Shown: one piece after another, positions 1 to 6,336 of the stretch
How positions within the stretch are numbered: the first letter of the stretch is position 1
Layout of the letters: every line of letters starts with the position of its first letter
Source: JANNHK01 sp034408875
GTDB taxonomy: Bacteria; Actinomycetota; Acidimicrobiia; IMCC26256; PALSA-610
DNA: 23,947 nucleotides
Assembly (NCBI GenBank): GCA_034408875.1
Contig: JAWXCJ010000159.1
Span: 1-23,947 of the forward strand
Direction of reading: 5' to 3'
Made by a program: the position numbers and the translations under genes
The notes under the pieces: model-generated
What the model saw: the letters and a program-made list of their open reading frames with translations, nothing else
What the model was told of the DNA's origin: nothing
Databases searched by the model: none

Positions 1-800
1 ACGACCTCGAGACGAAGAAGAAGCTCACGCCCACCCAGCGCCGCAACCTCCGCCGGGCCGTCCGGGCCGGTAACGACGCCCACGCCCAGTTCGTGAACTC
101 GAACCTGCGGCTCGTGGTTTCGATCGCGAAGAAGTACCAGTCGTCCGGTCTGCCGCTGCTCGACATCGTGCAGGAAGGCAACCTGGGTCTCATCCACGCC
201 GTCGACAAGTTCGACTGGCGCAAGGGCTTCAAGTTCTCGACGTACGCGACGTGGTGGATCCGTCAGGCCATCCAGCGCGGCATCGCGAACTCGGCCCGTG
301 TCATCCGGCTCCCAGTACACGCCGGCGACATGCTCACCGCCCTGCTCAAGCTCCGCGCCCAGCTCGAGGGCACGCTGGGCCGCACGCCCACGCTGGCCGA
401 ACTGGCCAAGGAAGCCGAACTCCCGCTCGAGAAGGTCGTCGAAGTTCTGCGCTACGCAGTCGACACCGTCTCGCTCGACGAGCCGGTGCGCGACGACGGC
501 GACGCCGAACTCGGCGACTTCGTCGAGGACCGCAACGCCGTGGCCCCGTTCGACCACGCCGCCACCTCGCTCCTTCCCGGTGAAGTGGCCAAGGTGCTGG
601 CCGTGCTCGACGACCGCGAGAAGACGATCCTGATGCTGCGCTTCGGCCTCGACGGTGCGGGCGACCGCACGCTCGAGGAAGTGGCGGAGCACTTCGGGCT
701 CACGCGTGAACGCATTCGTCAGATCGAGGCCCGGGCGATGTCGAAGCTTCGCCACCCCTCGGCCGACGTCGGCGCCCGCGAGCTCCTCGAAGCCGTCTAA
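1..800 (+). CDS. RNA polymerase sigma-70 factor, group 1/2 (5' end missing)
   Basis: Housekeeping-like sigma factor that directs core RNA polymerase to -10/-35 promoters. The reading frame is open from base 3 to the TAA at 798-800, so the gene enters from outside the window. The GTG at 93 is internal (its neighbours read FVNSNLRLVVSIAKKY, sigma region 2.1-2.2) and should not be taken as the start. Visible are region 2.3-2.4 (KFSTYATWWIRQAI), region 3 (RTPTLAELAKEAEL) and region 4.2 with the helix-turn-helix TLEEVAEHFGLTRERIRQIE followed by ARAMSKLRHP. This is the RpoD/HrdB/SigB-type architecture, not ECF. I cannot tell whether it is the primary factor or a group 2 paralogue because the N-terminus is outside. 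A strong hairpin follows 15 bases after the stop. Confidence 0.93.
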   Translation, partial: DLETKKKLTPTQRRNLRRAVRAGNDAHAQFVNSNLRLVVSIAKKYQSSGLPLLDIVQEGNLGLIHAVDKFDWRKGFKFSTYATWWIRQAIQRGIANSARVIRLPVHAGDMLTALLKLRAQLEGTLGRTPTLAELAKEAELPLEKVVEVLRYAVDTVSLDEPVRDDGDAELGDFVEDRNAVAPFDHAATSLLPGEVAKVLAVLDDREKTILMLRFGLDGAGDRTLEEVAEHFGLTRERIRQIEARAMSKLRHPSADVGARELLEAV

Positions 801-815
801 GAACCAACGCAACTT

Positions 816-852
816 GCGCCGGATATGCGCCCTGAGGGCGCATATCCGGCGC
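816..852. terminator. Bidirectional hairpin terminator between sigma factor and SDR
   Basis: Perfect 17-bp inverted repeat, arms 816-832 and 836-852, with a 3-nt loop (TGA). It lies between the convergent stops of the sigma gene (800) and the SDR gene (864). No long U tract follows on either side, so it may be a GC-type terminator or a 3'-end protector. Confidence 0.75.
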
Positions 853-863
853 TTGTTCGCGTC

Positions 864-1649
864 TTAGGGGTTTTGCATCTGCTCGTAGAGGCGGGCGAGG
901 GCGGCGTCGGTGCCGGCCTGTGGGAGTGAGAGTCCGCCGTCGACGACAATGGTCTGGCCGGTGATGTACGACGACCGGTCGGAGCTGAGGAACACGACGA
1001 CCTCGGCGACTTCGTGCGCCTCACCCATGCGCCGCAGCGGCAGCCCCTCGGCGATGGGTGCGAACGACTCGGGGTGGTCGTCCCAGACCTGGGTGAGCGG
1101 GGTGCGCACGAAGCCGGGCGCGACGCAGTTCACCCGCACTGACGGCCCGTACTCGAGGGCCGCGCTCTTCGTGAGCGCGATGACCGCCGCCTTGGCCGCG
1201 GAGTACGCGGCCTCGTTGCGGGTGGGCATGAGGCCCGAGAGCGACGCGTTGTTGACGATGGCGCCGCGGCCCGAGCGCAGCATGTGCGGAACGGCGGCGC
1301 GGGTGGCGTTGAACGTGCCGCCGAGGTTCACGTCGATGAGGCGGTGCCAGAGCTTGTCGTCGACGGTGTGCATCGGCCGCAGGTCACCGGTGCCGGCGTT
1401 GTTGAACAGCAGGTGCAGACCGCCGAGGCGGGCCGCAACGTCGTCGATCGCCGCGGTCACCAACTCGGCGTCGCGTACGTCGACCTCGTAGGCCGTGCCC
1501 CGTACCTCGCTCGCGACCTGGCGGGCCGCGTCGGCGTCGCGGTCGAGGATCGCGACCGTCGCACCCTCGGCCGCGAATCGCCACGCGGTCATGCGCCCGA
1601 TGCCCGACCCGCCGCCCGTGACGACGGCGATACGGCCCTCCAACTCCAT
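864..1649 (-). CDS. SDR family oxidoreductase (classical short-chain dehydrogenase)
   Basis: NAD(P)-dependent short-chain dehydrogenase/reductase of 261 aa, the usual classical SDR size. The Rossmann motif TGGGSGIG is at residues 11-18, NNAG at 83-86, and the catalytic set is N108, S136, Y149 and K153 (YSAAK). The C-terminal ITGQTIVVDGG is typical of FabG-like enzymes. An acidic residue (D36) after beta-2 favours NAD(H) over NADP(H), by inference. The substrate cannot be read from sequence. The ATG at 1649 has no Shine-Dalgarno but has a TAGCCT hexamer 7 bases upstream, so it may be transcribed leaderless even though it follows the GAF-like gene by only 21 bases. Confidence 0.9.
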   Translation of the reverse strand: MELEGRIAVVTGGGSGIGRMTAWRFAAEGATVAILDRDADAARQVASEVRGTAYEVDVRDAELVTAAIDDVAARLGGLHLLFNNAGTGDLRPMHTVDDKLWHRLIDVNLGGTFNATRAAVPHMLRSGRGAIVNNASLSGLMPTRNEAAYSAAKAAVIALTKSAALEYGPSVRVNCVAPGFVRTPLTQVWDDHPESFAPIAEGLPLRRMGEAHEVAEVVVFLSSDRSSYITGQTIVVDGGLSLPQAGTDAALARLYEQMQNP

Positions 1650-1656
1650 GGGCGGG

Positions 1657-1662
1657 AGGCTA
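1657..1662 (-). promoter_or_regulatory. Putative leaderless -10 (TAGCCT) for SDR gene
   Basis: TAGCCT on the minus strand, 7 bases before the ATG at 1649. It fits the TANNNT-6/7-start pattern repeated through this window. Confidence 0.45.
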
Positions 1663-1670
1663 TCGGCGCG

Positions 1671-2366
1671 CTACACCCTCATCGCCGCGACGGCACCGGC
1701 CGCGAAGGCGGCGACGGTCTCGACGTCGTCGAGTGTGAAGGGATAGTCGGGGTGCGACACCGCTTCGAGCACGGCGACCGCGTCGCTGTGGAACCAGATC
1801 GGGACCGCGAGCACCGAGCGTCCGTCGTCGACGTGCTCGAGGACCGCGCTGCCCCGGCGCAGTGTGTGCCGGGCGAGGCGGGTCGGCACTTCTCCGGCCG
1901 GGCCCGGGACGCGGACTCGGGCGAATTCGGCGCCGATGGTCTCTTGCAGCCCGGAAGCGAGGCGGTCGGCCGACTCGCGGAAGCTCTCGCGCAGGGCGAG
2001 CAACTCGTCGTCCCCAAACCGCAGCACACCCGACTCGGCCATGGCCTGCGCGACCGCGAGCGTGACCTTCTGCTCGTCGCGCGACAGGGCACGCAACCGC
2101 CGCAGGTGCTTGTCCTGCTCGAGGCCGTACATGCCGAGCAGAACTGCGAGTGCGACGGTGAGGCCCTGGAGCACGGGCGTCTGGATCGCCGTCTTCGGCA
2201 TGAACGCAATGCCGAGCAGCGCGGCGACGACGAACGCGAGCACGAGCGCGACCTGGAACTGGCGCTTCGTGATCATGGCACCGGTGACGGCGGTCTTCGG
2301 GTGCATCCCGACGGCGCGTTCCTCGTGCTGGATCTCGCGATGCAGAGTGGTCATCGTCGCATCCAT
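1671..2366 (-). CDS. Two-TM membrane protein with C-terminal GAF-like domain
   Basis: Protein of 231 aa. A charged cytoplasmic N-terminus (about residues 1-33) is followed by two hydrophobic helices (FQVALVLAFVVAALLGIAFM and TVALAVLLGMYGL). A soluble region then holds a helical linker and a GAF-like fold: SAVLEHVDDGRSVLAVPIW, then AVLEAVSHPDYPFTLDDVE, resembling the strand pattern of GAF sensors. It may be a membrane-anchored sensor without an output domain; the ligand is unknown. An ATG exists further upstream at 2396, but the strong Shine-Dalgarno AGGAGG at 2373-2378, six bases before the ATG at 2366, fixes the start there. It lies upstream of the SDR gene on the same strand. The GAF assignment is by pattern only and moderately secure. 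Confidence 0.7.
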   Translation of the reverse strand: MDATMTTLHREIQHEERAVGMHPKTAVTGAMITKRQFQVALVLAFVVAALLGIAFMPKTAIQTPVLQGLTVALAVLLGMYGLEQDKHLRRLRALSRDEQKVTLAVAQAMAESGVLRFGDDELLALRESFRESADRLASGLQETIGAEFARVRVPGPAGEVPTRLARHTLRRGSAVLEHVDDGRSVLAVPIWFHSDAVAVLEAVSHPDYPFTLDDVETVAAFAAGAVAAMRV

Positions 2367-2370
2367 TCGG

Positions 2371-2378
2371 TACCTCCT
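2371..2378 (-). promoter_or_regulatory. Strong ribosome binding site deciding the start at 2366
   Basis: AGGAGGTA on the minus strand, with a 6-base spacer between AGGAGG and the ATG at 2366. It is one of only a few good Shine-Dalgarno sites in the window. Confidence 0.75.
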
Positions 2379-2435
2379 CGAAAAACAATCCCGCACTAGA
2401 GGTGTCGAACGAACGGTGTCCAGAACTTGAGCGCT

Positions 2436-2945
2436 TCAGTGACTTTTGACACGAACGTCGAACGCGACGCCGAAGTCGCTCGCCAGCGCCACGATGCCGT
2501 TGTCGTTCACGTAACCCCGGCCCTGGATGTTGAAGATGCGCACATGGTCTGCGCCGACCGGATAGGGGCCCCAGTGCCACGTTCCTCGACGCAGGTGTAC
2601 ACACGTGTACTGCGGCAACAGGAAGGCCCGGACCGTCTCGAAGTGCGCGGGCCGCGAGAAGTCGACTTCGGCCGGCGCCACGACGACGACCGCGTCGCCG
2701 CTCACCGGCATGAGGGTTTGGGTGTGCGTGTCGTGGCGGTTGAGGAGTTCGCAGCGCAGCGCGCCGTCGACGACGTCGATCTCGTCGAGGTCGTGCTCGA
2801 TGTAGTTGACCCAGCCGTCGTTGAGCGGGAACTCGAGGTCCGCGGTCGGTGCCCCGTCGCCTTCGGTCGACGGGAGGACGCCGAAGGGCGCGAACGTCTC
2901 CGGCGTGGCGGGAAGTGCGGCGAGGGAGATCGGGCGTACGCTGAC
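2436..2945 (-). CDS. Ureidoglycolate lyase family protein (AllA-like), non-canonical GTC start
   Basis: Ureidoglycolate lyase splits ureidoglycolate into glyoxylate and urea at the end of purine/allantoin catabolism. An ATG-initiated reading (2711) gives only 91 aa, but the same frame stays open upstream to a TAG at 2955-2957. It encodes the expected N-terminal half: RPISLAALPATPETFAPFG, VNYIEHD and LLNRHDTHTQTLMP. The C-terminal half has the family's RAFLLPQ and RRGTWHWGPYPV segments. The full frame is about 169 aa against about 160 for E. coli AllA. No ATG, GTG or TTG exists in the N-terminal part. A GTC at 2943-2945 sits exactly 6 bases after a TAGTAT hexamer, where other genes here have their start codon. 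The gene may therefore start at a rare GTC, carry a start-loss mutation, or contain a sequencing error. It is divergent from the cupin gene. Family call good; start uncertain. Confidence 0.75.
   Translation of the reverse strand, partial: VSVRPISLAALPATPETFAPFGVLPSTEGDGAPTADLEFPLNDGWVNYIEHDLDEIDVVDGALRCELLNRHDTHTQTLMPVSGDAVVVVAPAEVDFSRPAHFETVRAFLLPQYTCVHLRRGTWHWGPYPVGADHVRIFNIQGRGYVNDNGIVALASDFGVAFDVRVKSH
2937..2942 (+). promoter_or_regulatory. Putative -10 (TACGCT) for cupin gene
   Basis: TACGCT on the plus strand, 26 bases before the ATG at 2969, which has its own GGAGG at 2959-2963. The hexamer lies inside the first codons of the divergent lyase gene, so the two promoters would be interlocked. 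Confidence 0.35.
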
Positions 2946-2951
2946 GCCCGA

Positions 2952-2957
2952 ATACTA
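2952..2957 (-). promoter_or_regulatory. Putative leaderless -10 (TAGTAT) for ureidoglycolate lyase gene
   Basis: TAGTAT on the minus strand, 6 bases before the GTC at 2945. The in-frame TAG that ends the open frame upstream is part of this hexamer. Confidence 0.45.
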
Positions 2958-2968
2958 CGGAGGCCTGT

Positions 2969-3352
2969 ATGGATGTGCGGTCGATCGAAGACGTGAACCC
3001 CGTTGTCGAGCACAACGGGACGGTGCCGGTGTGGTGGCTCGTGAACCCGCGCGAGATGTTCGAGATCACCAAAGGCGGGCACCTCGAACTGGTCAGCGAG
3101 TTCGAGGTCGCGGGCGGTGGGCTGGTCGACCCGCACCACCACCCGACGCACGAGTTCTATTACGTGACCTCGGGGCGCGGGCTCATGAAGATCGCCGACG
3201 AAGAGCGCGAGATCGGCCAGGGCGACCTGGTGCATATCCCGCCCGACACCGTGCACAGCCTGCGGCCGGTGAGCGACAACGCGCCGATTCACTGCTTCTG
3301 CTTCGCGGTCGGCGTGCCGGACGCGGGCCCGGTCAACTACACCGAGCACTAG
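2969..3352 (+). CDS. Small single-domain cupin protein
   Basis: Single cupin beta-barrel of 127 aa. Cupin motif 1 is complete: G50, H56, H58, E62 and G69 in GGLVDPHHHPTHEFYYVTSG. Motif 2 is GDLVHIPPDTVHSL with H96. The 3-His/1-Glu set implies a bound divalent metal. The start at 2969 is supported by GGAGG at 2959-2963 with a 5-base spacer. The reaction cannot be read from sequence. Neighbours (ureidoglycolate lyase, glyoxylate-type reductase) suggest a role around ureides or short hydroxy/oxo acids. It is too short to be the two-cupin ureidoglycine aminohydrolase. Alternatives are a sugar-binding or regulatory cupin. Confidence 0.85.
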   Translation: MDVRSIEDVNPVVEHNGTVPVWWLVNPREMFEITKGGHLELVSEFEVAGGGLVDPHHHPTHEFYYVTSGRGLMKIADEEREIGQGDLVHIPPDTVHSLRPVSDNAPIHCFCFAVGVPDAGPVNYTEH

Positions 3353-3357
3353 TGGGC

Positions 3358-3420
3358 GTGCGGACGCAGCGGAGCCCCGCCGGCCGAAGGCCCCTCGGGC
3401 GGGGGCGTAGGGAGCGATAG
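3358..3420 (+). repeat. Dispersed GTGCGGACGCAG repeat, copy A
   Basis: It fills the gap between the cupin and hydroxyacid dehydrogenase genes. It starts with GTGCGGACGCAGCGGAGCC, which is identical to the start of the copy at 17728, and ends with TAGGGAGCGATAG. The middle can fold (CCCCGCC pairs with GGCGGGG around GGCC-GAA-GGCC). Its GGGAG lies 8 bases before the ATG at 3423 and may serve as that gene's ribosome binding site. Confidence 0.7.
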
Positions 3421-3422
3421 TT

Positions 3423-4367
3423 ATGGGCAGGGTTCTCGTTACGAGGTGCCTGCCCGAGGGTGGGCTGGATCCGCTCGCGGGTCACGACCTCGTGGGCCCG
3501 AAACCCGACGACGCGCCGTACGCGCCCGCCGAACTGTGTGCGCTCGCCGGTGAGGTCGACGCGATCGTGTCGTTGCTCACCGACCGCATCGACGACACCG
3601 TGCTCGCCGCGGGCGCCGGTCGTTTGCGGGTCGTGGCCAACGTCGCGGTCGGCTACGACAACGTCGACGTTGAAGCCGCGGCGAAACACGACATCGTCGT
3701 GTGCAACACGCCCGGCGTGCTCGACGAAACGACGGCCGACCTCGCGTTCACGTTGATCCTGGCCGCGTCGCGGCTCGCCTCGGAGGCCGAGTCCGACCTG
3801 CGCACAGGCGTGTGGAAGGGCTGGGGTATCACGCAGTACCTCGGGCGCGACGTGCACGGCGCCACGCTCGGGTTGGTCGGCTACGGGCGCATCGGTCGTG
3901 CCGTGGCGCGCCGCGCCGCCGGGTTCGACATGCAGGTGCTGCACCACACCCGCACGCCGACGGGCGAGCCGGGATGGGTGGCCGACCTCGACGAGCTGCT
4001 CGCGGCTTCCGACATCGTCTCGCTGCACTGTCCGGGTGGCGACGAGACCCGGCACTTGATCGACGTCCGCCGACTTGCGCTCATGAAACCGACCGCGGTG
4101 CTCGTGAACACCGCGCGCGGACCCGTTGTCGACGAAGCGGCCTTGGCTGATGCGCTGCACGCGGGCCGGCTGTTCGCGGCCGGGCTCGACGTGTTCGAGC
4201 GCGAGCCCGAAATCCACGAGCGGTTGCGGAACGCACCCCGTACGGTGCTGCTGCCGCACATCGGTTCGGCATCGAACGCCACGCGCACGGCGATGGCGCA
4301 GATGGCGGCGACCGCCGCCGCGACCGTGCTGGCCGGCGGCACGCCGCCGAACGTCGTCCCCTCGTAG
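3423..4367 (+). CDS. D-isomer specific 2-hydroxyacid dehydrogenase (glyoxylate/hydroxypyruvate reductase type)
   Basis: NAD(P)H-dependent reductase of 314 aa, the normal length for the GyaR/GhrB group. The N-terminal catalytic lobe contains VANVAVGYDNVDVEAAAKH. The nucleotide-binding motif is GLVGYGRIGRAVARR (about residues 150-164). The catalytic triad is visible: R232 (NTARGPVVDE), E261 (FEREPEIHE) and H279 (LLPHIGSAS). The likely reaction is glyoxylate to glycolate or hydroxypyruvate to D-glycerate. That would suit a neighbour releasing glyoxylate, but this is inference. The gene follows the cupin by 70 bases, filled by a repeat copy, and is probably co-transcribed with it. Confidence 0.9.
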   Translation: MGRVLVTRCLPEGGLDPLAGHDLVGPKPDDAPYAPAELCALAGEVDAIVSLLTDRIDDTVLAAGAGRLRVVANVAVGYDNVDVEAAAKHDIVVCNTPGVLDETTADLAFTLILAASRLASEAESDLRTGVWKGWGITQYLGRDVHGATLGLVGYGRIGRAVARRAAGFDMQVLHHTRTPTGEPGWVADLDELLAASDIVSLHCPGGDETRHLIDVRRLALMKPTAVLVNTARGPVVDEAALADALHAGRLFAAGLDVFEREPEIHERLRNAPRTVLLPHIGSASNATRTAMAQMAATAAATVLAGGTPPNVVPS

Positions 4368-4384
4368 CTGGCTCAGGTCGGCGG

Positions 4385-4390
4385 TACCCT
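4385..4390 (+). promoter_or_regulatory. Putative leaderless -10 (TACCCT) for Uma2 gene
   Basis: TACCCT, 6 bases before the ATG at 4397, with no Shine-Dalgarno. Confidence 0.5.
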
Positions 4391-4396
4391 GACCAC

Positions 4397-4968
4397 ATGG
4401 CAGTCACCGACACGCCGCGGCCGGGACGAGTGACAGCCGAACAATTCCTCGCTTCCCCCGACGACTTCCCCGTGCACAGCCAGCTCGTCCAGGGGCAAAT
4501 CATCGTGAGCGAACCCGACGTGTACCACCAGCGCGTGCGCGATCGCCTTCACCGCTGCATCGACCGGTGGGCAACGAGTCACACGGGTCGCGGCGAGGTG
4601 CTCAGCCCGCTCGACGTACCGATCGACTCCTGGAACGTGTTCGCGCCCAACGTGTTGTGGTTCAGCGAAGCGCGGCGACCGGCCCGAGGGGCGCGCCGCC
4701 TCGACAGCCCACCCGACCTCGCGGTCGAGGTGCGCTCCCGTTCGACCTGGCGTTACGACCTGATGGTGAAGCTGCCGCGCTACGACGGACGGGGCTACCG
4801 GAGCTGTGGCTTGTCGACACCGCGAGCAAGACGGTGCTCGTGTACCGGCGCACCGAGCCGGCCGCGGCGGAGTTCGACGAGGTGCTCGAGCTGGGCGAAG
4901 GCGAAGCGTTGACTTCCCCGCTCCTGCCCGGCCTAGCGATCGAGATCGCCGACCTCTTCGATCGGTGA
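4397..4968 (+). pseudogene. Uma2 family endonuclease (DUF820), frameshifted
   Basis: Uma2 proteins carry a PD-(D/E)XK nuclease fold. Frame 1 from the ATG at 4397 encodes the N-terminal two thirds: MTAEQF-like start, LVQGQIIVSEPD, then SPPDLAVEVRSRSTWRYDLMVKLPRY, whose D, E and K are the expected active-site positions. The C-terminal part, LPELWLVDTASKTVLVYRR to IADLFDR and the TGA at 4966-4968, lies in another frame. The switch falls at about 4787-4795 (GACGGACGGGG) and is explained by one missing base in a G-rich run. The repaired protein would be about 190 aa, the family norm. Either a recent pseudogene or a sequencing/assembly error. The 3' end overlaps the convergent RraA-like gene by 36 bases. 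Confidence 0.8.
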
Positions 4969-5574
4969 CGCGTCGAGGCCGAGCAACTCGATCGTCGTCC
5001 TGCCCGACCGCAGTTCGAGGAACAAAGTGCGTTCCTTTTGCGAGCGCGCTCGGCCCGCGTCGAGCACGGCATCGACCGTGTCGTTGGGTACGAGCGTGAC
5101 GCCGTCGACGTCGCCGACGATCCAGTCACCGCGATGTACGTCGACATCGCCGACCGTGGCGACGTCGCCGACAACGCCGGGCAACGTCTTGGTGGCGCCC
5201 CGCAACGCGATCATGGCGCTGAACACCGGGAAGCCGTGCAACTCCAACGCCTCGACGTCGCGCACGCCGCCGTCGATGACGAGCCCGGCGATGCCGCGCG
5301 TCTGCGCCATCGTGGTGAGCACCTCGCCCCAGTAGCCGAACTCGCGCTCGATGCCGACGTCGACGACAAGCACCGAACCGGCGGGTGCGCGCTCGACCGC
5401 GACGTGCACCGCGAGGTTGTCGCCGGTCGTGCACCGCACGGGATACGCGGGTGCGGCGACGTGCGCGCCGGTCCACGCGGGCCGGATGCGCGCCCGCATC
5501 GGGCGGCCGCCGCTCTCACCGAGCGTCGCGGCGCCGAGCTCGGAGAACGCCAGAGCCAGCTCGTTGTCTTCCAC
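4933..5574 (-). CDS. RraA family protein / 4-hydroxy-4-methyl-2-oxoglutarate aldolase-like
   Basis: RraA-fold protein of 213 aa. The aldolase-type signature is recognisable: E84, then exactly 20 residues, then R105-D106 (DGGVRDVEALE). This matches the acidic-x20-Arg-Asp spacing of metal-dependent HMG/oxaloacetate aldolases and argues for an enzyme over an RNase E inhibitor. Other family segments are GDNLAVHVAVERAPAGSVLV and GDVDGVTLVPNDTVDAVL. The GTG at 5574 is the only start that keeps the conserved N-terminal helix (ELALAFSELGAAT). That codon begins one base after the encoded CCA end of tRNA-Ser(GCU), so there is no room for a ribosome binding site. The message may be made by tRNA 3' processing or read leaderless. 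Substrate unknown; pyruvate-type oxo acids are likely. Confidence 0.85.
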   Translation of the reverse strand: MEDNELALAFSELGAATLGESGGRPMRARIRPAWTGAHVAAPAYPVRCTTGDNLAVHVAVERAPAGSVLVVDVGIEREFGYWGEVLTTMAQTRGIAGLVIDGGVRDVEALELHGFPVFSAMIALRGATKTLPGVVGDVATVGDVDVHRGDWIVGDVDGVTLVPNDTVDAVLDAGRARSQKERTLFLELRSGRTTIELLGLDASPIEEVGDLDR

Positions 5575-5575
5575 T

Positions 5576-5668
5576 TGGCGGAGGGCGAGGGATTTGAACC
5601 CTCGAGGAGGCTTAACACCCCCTACTCGCTTAGCAGGCGAGCACCTTCGGCCACTCGGTCAGCCCTCC
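5576..5668 (-). tRNA. tRNA-Ser(GCU)
   Basis: Class II tRNA on the minus strand. The acceptor stem GGAGGGC pairs with GCCCTCC, discriminator G, CCA encoded at 5576-5578. The anticodon loop is in CTCGCCTGCTAAGCGAG, giving anticodon GCT (complement at 5632-5634). There is a long variable arm and T-loop GGTTCAAATCC. The 3' end is one base from the GTG of the RraA-like gene. Confidence 0.95.
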
Positions 5669-5679
5669 AAGGTCGGTCG

Positions 5680-5685
5680 AGTATA
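5680..5685 (-). promoter_or_regulatory. Putative -10 (TATACT) for tRNA-Ser(GCU)
   Basis: TATACT on the minus strand, 11 bases before the tRNA 5' end. It lies just after the methyltransferase stop (5699), so the tRNA has its own promoter. Confidence 0.5.
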
Positions 5686-5698
5686 CGGCCGATACTGC

Positions 5699-6313
5699 TC
5701 AGGCCTTCCGGGCCTTTCCGACCGCCATGTAGCCCACTGCCTTCGGGCCCTTCAGGTAGAAGTTGCGCACCGTCTCGATCTCGAAGCCGGCCTTCATCAT
5801 CAGCTCGTTGATGTCACGGTTCAGGTTGCAGCCGCCCGCGCACACGTTCTGCAGGCGGTTGAAGCGGTCCTGGGTGCGCGCCACCTTCATCTCCGGCGAC
5901 CGGCCGTGCTCCGCGAAGTGCAGGTAGGCCCCCGGCTTGAGGACCCGGCGCACCTCGGCCAGCGCGCCTTCGACGTCGGGGATCGTGCACAGCGTCATGG
6001 TCGAGAGCGCGGCGTCGAAGCGGCCGTCGGGGAAGTCGAGGTGCTCGCCGTCGAGCCCGCCGATCTCGACGGCGACGGGTGCGGCCGCGATGCGCTTGGC
6101 CGCGAGTTTCATTGCGACGGCCGACGGGTCGACCGTCCACACGCCGGTGACCTCCTTCGGGAGGTAGGCCAAGTTGAGGCCGGAGCCGAACCCGATCTCG
6201 AGGACGTCGCCGTGCAGGCCCGCGGTCGCCTCGCGGCGGACCTTGGCGAACTCGCGCGTGCCGAGCATGACGTCGATGAATCGGGGAAGAATCTGTTCGC
6301 CGTAGAAGCCCAC
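5699..6313 (-). CDS. Class I SAM-dependent methyltransferase
   Basis: Small Methyltransf_11-type enzyme of about 204 aa. SAM motif I is VLEIGFGSGLN, motif II region is VTGVWTVDPS, and ALSTMTLCTIPDVEGALAEVRRVLKPGGY-like sequence (here KPGAYLHFAEHG) marks motifs post-I to III. The C-terminal half has CAGGCNLNRDI, a cysteine-containing segment seen in the UbiE-like relatives often annotated as phospholipid or arsenite methyltransferase-like; the substrate is unknown. The longest frame starts at GTG 6343 and would overlap the divergent gene. The GTG at 6313 is preferred because a TACCCT hexamer lies 7 bases upstream and the family N-terminus begins near here (GFYGEQILPRFID). Confidence 0.85.
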   Translation of the reverse strand: MGFYGEQILPRFIDVMLGTREFAKVRREATAGLHGDVLEIGFGSGLNLAYLPKEVTGVWTVDPSAVAMKLAAKRIAAAPVAVEIGGLDGEHLDFPDGRFDAALSTMTLCTIPDVEGALAEVRRVLKPGAYLHFAEHGRSPEMKVARTQDRFNRLQNVCAGGCNLNRDINELMMKAGFEIETVRNFYLKGPKAVGYMAVGKARKA

Positions 6314-6320
6314 GAGCGAA

Positions 6321-6330
6321 AGGGTACTTT
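6321..6330. promoter_or_regulatory. Overlapping divergent -10 elements (methyltransferase / PHP gene)
   Basis: The decamer AGGGTACTTT contains TACTTT on the plus strand (6325-6330), 6 bases before GTG 6337, and TACCCT on the minus strand (6326-6321), 7 bases before GTG 6313. The two hexamers share the central TA step and sit inside the near-palindrome CGAAAG-GGTA-CTTTCG (6317-6332). Confidence 0.55.
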
Positions 6331-6336
6331 CGAGCG

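Noticed and set aside
1660..3072. 470-codon minus-strand open frame
   Set aside because: It covers the GAF-like and lyase genes in the wrong frame and is Arg/Pro-rich without motifs.
5576..5668. Integration of a mobile element at a tRNA gene
   Set aside because: No integrase or duplicated tRNA 3' end is seen next to any of the three tRNAs.
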